From an uncultured Prevotella sp. (GTDB taxonomy: Bacteria > Bacteroidota > Bacteroidia > Bacteroidales > Bacteroidaceae), in contig CAKPRX010000003.1 of the NCBI GenBank assembly GCA_934183135.1, positions 1-56,952 on the forward strand: 56,952 nucleotides of DNA, in the 5' to 3' direction. Numbering within the stretch: the first letter of the stretch is position 1; every line of letters starts with the position of its first letter. The position numbers were made by a program, and so were the translations under genes. Positions 16,607 to 23,919 of this stretch are shown piece after piece. The notes under the pieces were generated by a model. The model did not search any database. It had not been told where the DNA came from and saw only the letters and a program-made list of their open reading frames with translations.

Positions 16607-17038
16607 TCAGTCTTTCTTCTCGGCATCAGCCTTGTCCTCGGTCTTGTAGGTGGTCAGCTCCGAGATAGAGGCTACCTGCTTGAGCTGGGCCTTGGTAAAC
16701 TGGCCGGTAGCCCTGGCTCTCAGGAAGTAGTTGGCTATGTTCTCCTTGACGTTGAAGGCGGCTACCGAGTCGGCCGGCTTGCTCTGGATGCCCAGCGAGA
16801 AGATGGCCAGGTTCTCTATCTTGACGGCATTGCCCTGTAGTACCAGTTCCTTGATACACACTACCATGTCGGTGAGAACTCCCTTGATGGTTCCCTTCGA
16901 GAAGGGACAGTTGTGCGATGCCATGTGCTCGGCCAGTTTGTCGATGTTAAATGTCTCGTTGACGTTTACGTGGGCGTACCACTTGCCAGGGTAGTGCGAA
17001 TTGGATCTGTTGTCTTGAAAAAGTTTGTACTTCAGCAT
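16607..17038 (-). CDS. HU-like DNA-binding protein (HU-HIG type)
   Basis: The 143-residue protein resembles the Bacteroidales HU-related family rather than classic HU: it begins with a beta hairpin (MLKYKLFQDNR, KWYAHVNVNETF), then helical NIDKLAEHMASHNCPFSKG with the TIKGVLTDM helix, and an HU-type strand pair (GNAVKIENLAIFSLGI). The acidic-basic tail EDKADAEKKD is disordered. Such proteins probably bind DNA, with unknown targets. It is followed by the smalltalk peptide on the same strand and preceded by a complete promoter. The amidase commonly third in this set is missing. Confidence 0.8.
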   Translation of the reverse strand: MLKYKLFQDNRSNSHYPGKWYAHVNVNETFNIDKLAEHMASHNCPFSKGTIKGVLTDMVVCIKELVLQGNAVKIENLAIFSLGIQSKPADSVAAFNVKENIANYFLRARATGQFTKAQLKQVASISELTTYKTEDKADAEKKD

Positions 17039-17113
17039 AGTTCTTTTGTTTTTTAAAAGTTTGTTACTTGTGTTTGTTTAACTCTCTGTTGTCCGTTCCG
17101 GAAGTAGACAATG

Positions 17114-17145
17114 CAAAGGTAGCAACAAACTGCCCTTATAGCAAA
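17114..17145 (-). promoter_or_regulatory. Promoter of HU-like/smalltalk pair
   Basis: On the minus strand, TTTG (17145-17142) and TACCTTTG (17121-17114) with a 20-base spacer match the Bacteroidetes promoter consensus; the gene starts 75 bases downstream. Confidence 0.65.
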
Positions 17146-17175
17146 AATGGCTATGCACTAACCTGTAAAAATGTG

Positions 17176-17325
17176 TTAAGCCAATGGCATAGCAACGCTA
17201 ACGATTGTTAATATCGTTGTTGTTATACGTGTAAACTGTGTTATAATCAGTTGGTTAGCCATTGCTGTGACTGTCGCGCTGATGGCGGCCAAGAAGGCGA
17301 CGCCCCAGGTCATAGCAGCCGCCAT
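17176..17325 (-). CDS. Possible small membrane peptide
   Basis: A 49-codon frame starting MAAAMTWGVAFLAAISATV and ending in a second hydrophobic stretch. It lies in an otherwise empty 360-base gap upstream of the HU-like gene. Composition could encode a small membrane protein, but there is no family match, no clear promoter, and a frame of this length can occur by chance. The same stretch contains a short inverted repeat AACGAT/ATCGTT (17200-17218). Confidence 0.15.
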   Translation of the reverse strand: MAAAMTWGVAFLAAISATVTAMANQLIITQFTRITTTILTIVSVAMPLA

Positions 17326-17406
17326 GACCACCTTTATATATATATGCGCAGGCGCGCGTAGGGCTGTGGCGGCCCCTTCGGCCCTGCCCGCGGCTGCGGC
17401 CCAGGG

Positions 17407-17565
17407 CTACTCCTCTATGTAGCCTTTGGTAAACAGGTCGTAGGCCAGTGCTTCTAACTGCGCCTCGGTCATCTGCCCTATAGCCCGCTCTATCTTTTCG
17501 ACCAGTTCGCGGCGGCGGTACTCGCCCCCGTCGTTCAGACGCGCTGTAAATCTATTGGTGCTCAT
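17407..17565 (-). CDS. Small conserved-looking protein downstream of ribD
   Basis: Starting at 17565 (MSTNRFTARLNDGGEY) the product has 52 residues; a frame open to 17619 lies inside ribD. It is a charged helical protein (RRRELVEKIERAIGQMTEAQ) ending DLFTKGYIEE. The start overlaps the ribD stop by 14 bases, which suggests translational coupling. No domain is recognised; the clean amphipathic pattern argues for a real gene. Confidence 0.5.
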   Translation of the reverse strand: MSTNRFTARLNDGGEYRRRELVEKIERAIGQMTEAQLEALAYDLFTKGYIEE

Positions 17566-18511
17566 GGCTGTCTGAAAGAGTATAAGGGTTATACAGAATG
17601 TCGTACAGATGGCCGTCATAATTGTGGCTTTCGCCCACGATGGCCCCGGCAGGTATATGGGGAGCTGGGGTGCCCTCGCCTATGGTTACGGGAGCCACCT
17701 CGACACGCAGCTCGTCCCACAGGTTGCGTTCCATGAAACTCTGGAGCGTGCGTGCGCCCCCCTCGACGATGAGCGACTGGCTGCGCGCCTCGTACAGACG
17801 CGCCAAAATCTGATCTATCGACGTGTCGTGGCTCAGCACGATACGCTCAGGGTTGGGTCCGCTCCACGCACGTACCGTCAGCTGCGGATGGTCGCGCTCG
17901 GCCGTTACCCTGCCCACCAGTATGGCATCGCTCTCGGCCCGTAGCCGGTGCGACAGCATCTTAGTAAAGCTGTTGGAAATCATGGTGGGCCTAAAGTGGT
18001 CGTCCATAAATCCGTCTGTACTCTGCGCCCATTTGAGGATAATGTATGGCCGCTGGCGCGTGTTCATAATGACAAACTGGCGTATTAGCTGCCGGCACTC
18101 AGCCTCGAGCACACCCACGGTGACCTCGATGCCCGCATCGCGCAGCTTCTGGATGCCCCTGCCGTGAACCTTGGCAAACGGGTCTACACACCCCACCACC
18201 ACGCGGCACACTCCCTGGCGCACCACCATGTCGGCGCAGGGCGGCGTGCGGCCATAGTGCGAGCAGGGCTCCAGACTTACGTAGAGCGTGGCCTCGGGTA
18301 TATACCTCCTGTCGGCCTCGGCCACCGCCGCGAAGCAGTTTACCTCGGCATGGGGGCCTCCGCAGCGTATGTGGTAACCCTCACCGATGATGCGGTCTTC
18401 GTATACCAGCACCGCGCCCACCATGGGGTTGGGCTTGGCATTGGCCCGTCCGTTGGCGGCCAGCTGCAGACAGCGGCGCATGTATTTTTTGTCAGTATCA
18501 AGCTGGTTCAT
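17552..18511 (-). CDS. ribD: Bifunctional riboflavin deaminase/reductase
   Basis: At 319 residues this is RibD, which deaminates the GTP cyclohydrolase II product and reduces the ribose side chain in riboflavin synthesis. The N-terminal cytidine-deaminase-like domain has the zinc site His54-Ala-Glu56 (HAEVNCFA) and Cys83/Cys92 in PCSHYGRTPPCAD. The C-terminal reductase domain shows ILKWAQSTDGF and ILVGRVTAERDHPQLTVR; IVEGGARTLQSFM is the nucleotide-binding end. It is divergent from prmC with only 28 bases between starts, and overlaps the small gene after it. Confidence 0.95.
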   Translation of the reverse strand: MNQLDTDKKYMRRCLQLAANGRANAKPNPMVGAVLVYEDRIIGEGYHIRCGGPHAEVNCFAAVAEADRRYIPEATLYVSLEPCSHYGRTPPCADMVVRQGVCRVVVGCVDPFAKVHGRGIQKLRDAGIEVTVGVLEAECRQLIRQFVIMNTRQRPYIILKWAQSTDGFMDDHFRPTMISNSFTKMLSHRLRAESDAILVGRVTAERDHPQLTVRAWSGPNPERIVLSHDTSIDQILARLYEARSQSLIVEGGARTLQSFMERNLWDELRVEVAPVTIGEGTPAPHIPAGAIVGESHNYDGHLYDILYNPYTLSDSHEHQ

Positions 18512-18526
18512 GTCAGAAAATATTTA

Positions 18527-18534
18527 TAACTTTG
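18527..18534 (+). promoter_or_regulatory. -7 box immediately before prmC
   Basis: TAACTTTG matches TAnnTTTG; its last base is six bases before the prmC ATG, so a transcript from it would be leaderless or nearly so. No good -33 box. Confidence 0.35.
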
Positions 18535-18539
18535 TGCGT

Positions 18540-19373
18540 ATGACATACAATGAACTCTGCCACAGGCTCTCTCCTCTCTATGGCGATCACGAGGCCCGCG
18601 CCATCGTGCGCCTGGTGCTCGAGGAGGGTTTCGGCCTCACGTCCACCGATGTTTATATGGGCAAAGTTAGCCAATTATCTGCAGACAGCCTACTGAAATT
18701 AGAGGAATTTATGCAGCGTCTCGAAAAGTCGGAACCCGTACAGTATGTATTGGGACAGGCCGACTTCTGCGGGCGAATATTCAGTGTGCGCCCCGGCGTG
18801 CTCATCCCCCGTCCCGAGACCCAGTTGCTGCTGCCCATGGTGAGCCGTGGCTTTACGGGCCCTTTCAGCGTGCTCGACATAGGTACCGGGTCGGGTTGCA
18901 TAGCCATTACCGCCGCGCTCGACAATCCCCAGGCCAGGGTCACGGCCTGGGACGTGTCGCCCCAGGCCCTCCAGGTGGCCGCCGAGAACGGTAGCCGTCT
19001 TGGAGCCCGGGTGTCGTGGTGCCGGCAAGATGTGCTCCATGCCCCCGATGACCATCACCTCTGGGACGTCATCGTAAGCAATCCGCCCTATATCTGCGAG
19101 TGCGAGCGTGGTGATATGGCCGCCAATGTCCTTGGGTACGAACCCGCACTGGCCCTCTTCGTCCCCGATGCCCATCCGCTGCTCTTCTACCATGCCATAG
19201 GGCGCTACGCCCGCCACGCCCTGCGCCCCGGTGGCCGCTTGTGCCTGGAGATTAATCCCCTCTATGCCGATGAGCTGGCCCTGTGGCTCGGCGACAGTGG
19301 CTTTACCGTTAACCAGGCCGACGACCAGTACGGGCGCCGCCGCTTTATCCAGGCTACCCTATGCGACCGATGA
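18540..19373 (+). CDS. prmC: Release factor glutamine methyltransferase
   Basis: PrmC (HemK) methylates the GGQ glutamine of release factors RF1 and RF2. With the start at 18540 (MTYNELCHRL) it has 277 residues, the usual size; the longer upstream frame runs antisense into ribD. Features are the helical N-terminal domain with EPVQYVLGQADFCGR, the SAM motif VLDIGTGSGC (residues 111-120) and the catalytic NPPY (181-184). It leads a tight rightward operon with recX (ATGA overlap) and comF. Confidence 0.95.
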   Translation: MTYNELCHRLSPLYGDHEARAIVRLVLEEGFGLTSTDVYMGKVSQLSADSLLKLEEFMQRLEKSEPVQYVLGQADFCGRIFSVRPGVLIPRPETQLLLPMVSRGFTGPFSVLDIGTGSGCIAITAALDNPQARVTAWDVSPQALQVAAENGSRLGARVSWCRQDVLHAPDDHHLWDVIVSNPPYICECERGDMAANVLGYEPALALFVPDAHPLLFYHAIGRYARHALRPGGRLCLEINPLYADELALWLGDSGFTVNQADDQYGRRRFIQATLCDR

Positions 19374-19837
19374 CCGAGGAGCAGGCACTCTGCAAACTGA
19401 CCGCCCTGTGCTCGCAGGCCGAGTACTGCCAGGGCGACATGCTGCGCAAGATGGAACAGTGGGGACTGGGCGCTGATGCCCAGCAGCACGTCATGGACTA
19501 TCTGCTGCGCGAGGGCTATGTCGATGACAGCCGCTACTGCCGCTGTTTTGTCGAGGACAAGATTAAGTACAACGGATGGGGCCGCCGCAAGATAGAGCAG
19601 GCGCTCTACGCCAAGCGCGTAGACCGCTCTGTGTACGGCCCTGTGCTCGACGGCGTGGCCGACGAGCAGTATGTCGAGGTGTTGCGTCCGCTGCTCGCCC
19701 AGAAGTGGCGCGGCATAACGGCCCGCAATGATTACGAGCGCTCCATGAAACTTATACGCTTTGCCATGGGGCGCGGTTATAGTTATGACATTATCAAGCA
19801 AAGCATAGACCACCTTACCGAACTGCCCGATGAGTAG
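19370..19837 (+). CDS. recX: RecX regulatory protein
   Basis: A 155-residue helical protein of the RecX family, which limits RecA filament growth. It shows the three-helix repeats typical of RecX: QALCKLTALCSQAEYC, then VMDYLLREGYVDDSRYCRCF and the KIKYNGWGRRKIEQAL segment. The start at 19370 overlaps the prmC stop as ATGA; 19361 (MRPMTEEQ) is an alternative. Its stop overlaps the comF start by eight bases. No recA is in the window. Confidence 0.9.
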   Translation: MTEEQALCKLTALCSQAEYCQGDMLRKMEQWGLGADAQQHVMDYLLREGYVDDSRYCRCFVEDKIKYNGWGRRKIEQALYAKRVDRSVYGPVLDGVADEQYVEVLRPLLAQKWRGITARNDYERSMKLIRFAMGRGYSYDIIKQSIDHLTELPDE

Positions 19838-20525
19838 CGTGCTCACCCGGATAGTAGACCTCATAGCACCCCGCGTCTGTATGATGTGTGGGCGGCGTCT
19901 GGCTCCAGGCGAGGACACCCTCTGCAGTGTGTGCAACCTACAGCTGCCCCGTACGGGTCATCAGACCGACCCTTACGCCAACGAGATGGCGCGTATGTTC
20001 TGGGGCCGCATGCCCATAGAGCGCTGCGGGGCCCTGTTCTACTACAAGGGTGGCAGCCAGGCCAGCCGCATCATCTACAACATCAAGTACAACGACCACC
20101 CAGAGGCCGCCGAGGCGCTGGGCCGTATGCTGGCTGCCGAGTATGCTGACTGCGGCTTCTTCGAGGCTGTCGATCTCATAGTGCCCACACCCCTCAGTCG
20201 CAACCGTCTGCGCCAGCGGGGGTACAATCAGAGTCGCGAGCTGGCCTTGGGCCTGCACCGCGCCACGGGCATAGCCATGGACAGCCGGGTGGTGAGCCGC
20301 GTACAGTTTGACGAGAGTCAGACCCACAAGCAACGATGGGACCGCGCTGCCAATGTGGCCCACGCCTTTAGGCTGAACCATCCTGAGCGGGTGCGCGGCC
20401 GCCATGTGCTGCTGGTCGACGATGTGGCCACCACCGGAGCCACCCTCTGCGCCTGTGCCAACACGTTGGCCCAGGCCGGCGATGTGCGCGTCAGCGTGCT
20501 CACCTTGGGTTACACCCGTCCCTGA
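19830..20525 (+). CDS. ComF family phosphoribosyltransferase-like protein
   Basis: The 231-residue protein has an N-terminal zinc ribbon (Cys17, Cys20, Cys32, Cys35) and a PRPP-binding type I phosphoribosyltransferase fold with VLLVDDVATTGATL at residues 193-206, as in ComF/GntX proteins linked to DNA uptake or purine salvage. LSRNRLRQRGYNQS (122-135) is the family-typical segment. It ends the prmC-recX-comF operon and overlaps the convergent fructokinase gene by 16 bases. The precise role outside competent species is unknown. Confidence 0.9.
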   Translation: MSSVLTRIVDLIAPRVCMMCGRRLAPGEDTLCSVCNLQLPRTGHQTDPYANEMARMFWGRMPIERCGALFYYKGGSQASRIIYNIKYNDHPEAAEALGRMLAAEYADCGFFEAVDLIVPTPLSRNRLRQRGYNQSRELALGLHRATGIAMDSRVVSRVQFDESQTHKQRWDRAANVAHAFRLNHPERVRGRHVLLVDDVATTGATLCACANTLAQAGDVRVSVLTLGYTRP

Positions 20526-21382
20526 ATATCGGGCATGGCCCCGTGCTGCGAGCATACGTAGGCCGACACCCTTACAGCCAGTTGGTGGGCCTGCTCTACG
20601 GTCTGCCCGTTGAGCAATGCCGCCACGAAGGAACCTGTAAACGAGTCACCGGCCCCCACGGTGTCGGCCACCTGTACCCGGGGCGTAGCCACAAACGACG
20701 CGGTGTCCGCCCCGTACACATAGCTGCCCAGCGTGCCACACGTGAGGATGGCCAGGCGTAACCCGAACCTGTGGACGAGGGCCTGGCACTGAGCCTCGGC
20801 GCTTCCGCCCTGCAAGGCCAGCATACGGGTCACCACGGGCAGTTCCTCATCGTTCAGTTTGACCATATTGCAGCGTGTAAGCGACTGCTCTATCACCTCG
20901 GCGCTGTAGTACGTCTGCCTCAGGTTGATGTCAAATACTTTGAGCGTATCTTCCGTTTTGGGCATGGTGTCTACAAACTGGTATATGGTGCTGCGCGACT
21001 CGGCGCTGCGCTGTGCCAGCGACCCGAAGCACACCGCGTCGGTATGGGCGGCCAGCTCCTCCATGGCCGGGGTAAAGGGTATGTGGTCCCAGGCCACCCC
21101 CTGGCAGATGTCGTAATGGGGTATGCCACCCTCAGTAAGTGTTACGGCCACCGTACCGGTGGGATAGGGCGTGTGGGGTATCACGGTGTTGAGGCCCTTG
21201 GCCTGCAGGAGGCTCAGAGTCTCCTCGCCCAGCGGGTCGGTCCCCACGGCACTTACTACATACCCCCTATGGCCCCATTGGCTGGCGTGAAAAGCAAAAT
21301 TGGCAGGTGCTCCGCCTATCTGCCGGCCTTCAGGGAGCATGTCCCAGAGCACCTCGCCCAGTCCTACAACTGTCTTCTTCAT
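20510..21382 (-). CDS. PfkB-family sugar kinase, probable fructokinase
   Basis: With the start at 21382 (MKKTVVGLGEVLWDMLPEGR) the product has 290 residues. It is a ribokinase/PfkB-fold kinase: the substrate motif QIGGAPANFAFH (residues 21-32) and the ATP and catalytic motif DTVGAGDSFTG (240-250, catalytic Asp246) are intact. The sequence style (GEVLWDMLP, GGAPANFA) is that of bacterial fructokinases. The frame extends upstream to 21481 without conservation. It is convergent with comF and overlaps its end. Confidence 0.88.
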   Translation of the reverse strand: MKKTVVGLGEVLWDMLPEGRQIGGAPANFAFHASQWGHRGYVVSAVGTDPLGEETLSLLQAKGLNTVIPHTPYPTGTVAVTLTEGGIPHYDICQGVAWDHIPFTPAMEELAAHTDAVCFGSLAQRSAESRSTIYQFVDTMPKTEDTLKVFDINLRQTYYSAEVIEQSLTRCNMVKLNDEELPVVTRMLALQGGSAEAQCQALVHRFGLRLAILTCGTLGSYVYGADTASFVATPRVQVADTVGAGDSFTGSFVAALLNGQTVEQAHQLAVRVSAYVCSQHGAMPDIQGRV

Positions 21383-21538
21383 ATTTTCAGGATTGTTTTT
21401 TATGTACCTTAAATTGGCATACTTTTTATTTTTTTGTAAAAGCAAGTCATTGGATAACAACAGATTACTAAACGCTTGCACTTGTCAGAATATTCACTTA
21501 CCTTAGTGCTGCTGAAAAATCAAATAAGGAGCATCTGA
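21383..21538. other. AT-rich leader of the fructokinase gene
   Basis: AT-rich sequence with T-runs; holds the fructokinase leader. I see no gene and no certain promoter; a minus-strand TACCTTTG lies at 21546-21553, just inside the IS remnant. Confidence 0.3.
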
Positions 21539-21745
21539 CACATAGCAAAGGTAAACATAAAATCCGAGAAACTCACCCCGTTCGGTGGAATTTATTTCAC
21601 GAACACGACATTTGACGCCCTTTTACTTGGCAAAATCAGCAACGAGACCCTTGGAACGCGCAGCTTGGCTTATAACAGCTACCAGTGGGACGAGACAGTA
21701 TCTGCTTTGCTGGCCGCCGCTTTGCTGGCCGCCGCGAAATGTTAA
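21539..21745 (+). pseudogene. IS1380-type transposase N-terminal remnant
   Basis: A 68-codon frame without an ATG reads VNIKSEKLTPFGGIYFTNTT, then SNETLGTRSLAYNSYQWDE, ending at TAA 21743. The opening (KSEKLTPFGG followed by an aromatic-rich strand) is the N-terminus I know from IS1380-family transposases of Bacteroides; the DDE domain is missing. The end contains a 15-bp tandem duplication (21704-21733) that repeats LLAAA. The sequence just before it (CCTTAGTGCTG at 21501-21511) could be a left terminal repeat, which I cannot confirm. Confidence 0.45.
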
Positions 21746-21782
21746 AAAGGAAAATTTGTGGTGTCGTTCGGTTTTTTTAGGC

Positions 21783-21790
21783 TAAATTTG
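21783..21790 (+). promoter_or_regulatory. -7 box for ptb-buk
   Basis: TAAATTTG matches TAnnTTTG, 121 bases before ptb. A TTTG at 21755-21758 is 24 bases away, longer than usual. Confidence 0.4.
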
Positions 21791-21910
21791 AACGTTATAA
21801 GGGCACTGTCCCTTCAGATACCTTAATGTATATAGCCACGGCGGTGCCTGCGGGCCATGGGCGGAGAACCCTGGCGGCAGGCTCGGCGGTAGGCATAAAG
21901 AGAAACGACA

Positions 21911-22759
21911 ATGATAACCGATTTTGAACAGTTGACCCGTAAGTTGCGCGACCTGAACCGTCGCGTGCGTGTGGCCGCCGTGTGCCCACGCGACCACTCG
22001 TCAGAGGCCGCCCTGGCCCAGGCCCACAAGGAGGGATGGGCCGAGCCCATAGTGATAGACCATGATGACCAGCCTACGGCTGCCCGCGAGGCTGTGGCAG
22101 CCGTGCGACGTGGCGAGGCCGATGTGCTGATGAAAGGGCTCATCAGCTCTGACGTGCTGCTGCGTGCCGTGCTCAGCAAGGAGGACGGCCTGCTCAGCCC
22201 CGGCCATGTACTCACCCATATAGCCGTGGCCCAGATGGCTGGCTACCACAAACTGGTGGCCTACTCAGATGCCGCCGTTATCCCCTATCCCACTCAGGAG
22301 CAGCGCTCGCGGCAGATAGCCTATCTGGTGGCCCTCTGTCACAGTTTGGGTATAGCCGAGCCGAGCGTGTCGCTCATACACTGCTCCGAGAAGGCCGATG
22401 GCCGCCATTTTCCCTTTACCGAGGGTTATGCCCTGCTGGCCGCCCAGGCCCGCGAGGGTGCCTATGGCCGCTGTGTGGTAGACGGCCCGCTCGACGTGAA
22501 GACCTCGATGTGTGCCGAGAGCATGCGCGTCAAGGGCATCCAGTCGCCCATAGGTGGCGAGGCCGATGCCCTGGTCTTTCCCGACATCGAGGCAGCCAAC
22601 GTGTTCCACAAGACCATCACCCTGCTGGCCGGGGCGCGCATAGCCGCCGTGCTCCAGGGCCCCGAGGTGCCCGTGGTGATGCCCTCGCGTGGCGACGACG
22701 CCCAGTCCAAGTACTATAGTCTGGCCCTGGCTGCTCTTCAGTCTGTTAATACCCATTAG
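21911..22759 (+). CDS. ptb: Phosphate butyryltransferase
   Basis: The 282-residue enzyme moves the acyl group of butyryl-CoA (or branched acyl-CoA) to phosphate. It belongs to the phosphate acetyl/butyryltransferase fold: GEADVLMKGLISSDVLLRAV, DGLLSPGHVLTH, a middle VDGPLDVKTSMC and the C-terminal GGEADALVFPDIEAANVF and GPEVPVVMPSRGDD motifs. It is two bases upstream of butyrate kinase, so the pair forms the classic route making ATP from acyl-CoA. Substrate length (butyrate, isobutyrate, isovalerate) cannot be read from sequence. Confidence 0.94.
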   Translation: MITDFEQLTRKLRDLNRRVRVAAVCPRDHSSEAALAQAHKEGWAEPIVIDHDDQPTAAREAVAAVRRGEADVLMKGLISSDVLLRAVLSKEDGLLSPGHVLTHIAVAQMAGYHKLVAYSDAAVIPYPTQEQRSRQIAYLVALCHSLGIAEPSVSLIHCSEKADGRHFPFTEGYALLAAQAREGAYGRCVVDGPLDVKTSMCAESMRVKGIQSPIGGEADALVFPDIEAANVFHKTITLLAGARIAAVLQGPEVPVVMPSRGDDAQSKYYSLALAALQSVNTH

Positions 22760-22761
22760 TC

Positions 22762-23823
22762 ATGCACATATTAGTTATCAACCCCGGCTCTACATCGACC
22801 AAGATAGCCGTGTACGAGGACGCCACCCCCATCATGCTGCGTACCATACGTCATACGGTCAGCGAGTTGAGCCGTTTTGACGAGGTTACCGATCAGTACG
22901 ACTTCCGCAAGGAACTGGTGCTCGACGAACTGCGCCGTATGGACATCAACTATCCCTTTGAGGCCGTCATCGGCCGCGGCGGACTGGCCAAGCCCGTGCA
23001 GGGAGGTGTCTACGAGATTAACCAGCAGATGCTCGACGACACGCGCAATGCCATCCACAAGCATCCTTGCGACCTGGGCTGCATCATGGCCTACGAGATA
23101 GCCCGTATGATACCTCACTGCCGCGCCTTTATCGCTGACCCTGGTGTGGTAGACGAGCTCTCGCCCCTGGCCCGTATCAGCGGGTCGCCCCTGATGAACC
23201 GCATCTGTATCTGGCATGCCCTTAACCAGCGCGCCATAGCCCGCCGCTTTGCCAACGAGATAGGCCGCCGGTACGAGGATCTCAACCTCATCATCTGTCA
23301 CATGGGCGGCGGCATCTCGGTGGCTGCCCACGACCATGGCCGTGCTGTCGATGCCAATAATGCGCTCGACGGCGAGGGCCCTTTCTCGCCCGAGCGTGCC
23401 GGTTCGCTCCCTGCGGCCGACCTGATACGGCTCTGTTTCAGCGGTAAGTACACCGAGAAGGAACTGCTGAAGCGCGTGGCCGGACAGGCGGGCCTCATAG
23501 CCCATCTGGGCACCAACGACATGAAGGAGATAGAGGCCCGCATAGCCGCTGGCGACGAGCATGCCCGTCTGGTGGTCGATGCCATGATATATCATGTGGC
23601 CAAGAACATTACCGCCGAGGGCGCTGTGCTCTGCGGACATATCGATGCCATCCTGATTACTGGCGGACTGGCCCGCTCTGAGTACATCATCAACCGTCTG
23701 CGCGACCGCATCAGTTTTCTGGCTCCCACCTACTGTTATCCGGGCGAGGACGAGATGCAGGCCCTGGCCCTCAACGCCCTGGAAGTGCTGCGCGGCCGCC
23801 GCGAGGTACGCCAGTATGTATAG
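22762..23823 (+). CDS. buk: Butyrate kinase
   Basis: A 353-residue ASKHA-fold kinase converting acyl phosphate and ADP to acid and ATP. It shows LVINPGSTSTKIAVYE (phosphate loop 1), VIGRGGLAKPVQGG, LIICHMGGGISVAAHDHGRA and the GHIDAILITGGLARS loop. These segments and the length distinguish it from acetate kinase. It is translationally linked to ptb. A long hairpin follows, between it and the convergent serB. Confidence 0.95.
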   Translation: MHILVINPGSTSTKIAVYEDATPIMLRTIRHTVSELSRFDEVTDQYDFRKELVLDELRRMDINYPFEAVIGRGGLAKPVQGGVYEINQQMLDDTRNAIHKHPCDLGCIMAYEIARMIPHCRAFIADPGVVDELSPLARISGSPLMNRICIWHALNQRAIARRFANEIGRRYEDLNLIICHMGGGISVAAHDHGRAVDANNALDGEGPFSPERAGSLPAADLIRLCFSGKYTEKELLKRVAGQAGLIAHLGTNDMKEIEARIAAGDEHARLVVDAMIYHVAKNITAEGAVLCGHIDAILITGGLARSEYIINRLRDRISFLAPTYCYPGEDEMQALALNALEVLRGRREVRQYV

Positions 23824-23850
23824 GGCAGTCACCCTGGCCCCACTACGCAG

Positions 23851-23897
23851 CAAGCCCTGCAAGGCTACCCATGGTGGGTAGTGCCTTGCAGGGCTTG
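23851..23897. terminator. Bidirectional hairpin between buk and serB
   Basis: CAAGCCCTGCAAGGC (23851-23865) pairs perfectly with GCCTTGCAGGGCTTG (23883-23897), with inner TACCC/GGGTA. Very strong stem between convergent genes, but no T-run on either side. Confidence 0.6.
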
Positions 23898-23919
23898 TCG
23901 TATGTTGGCGCGGTGAGCC

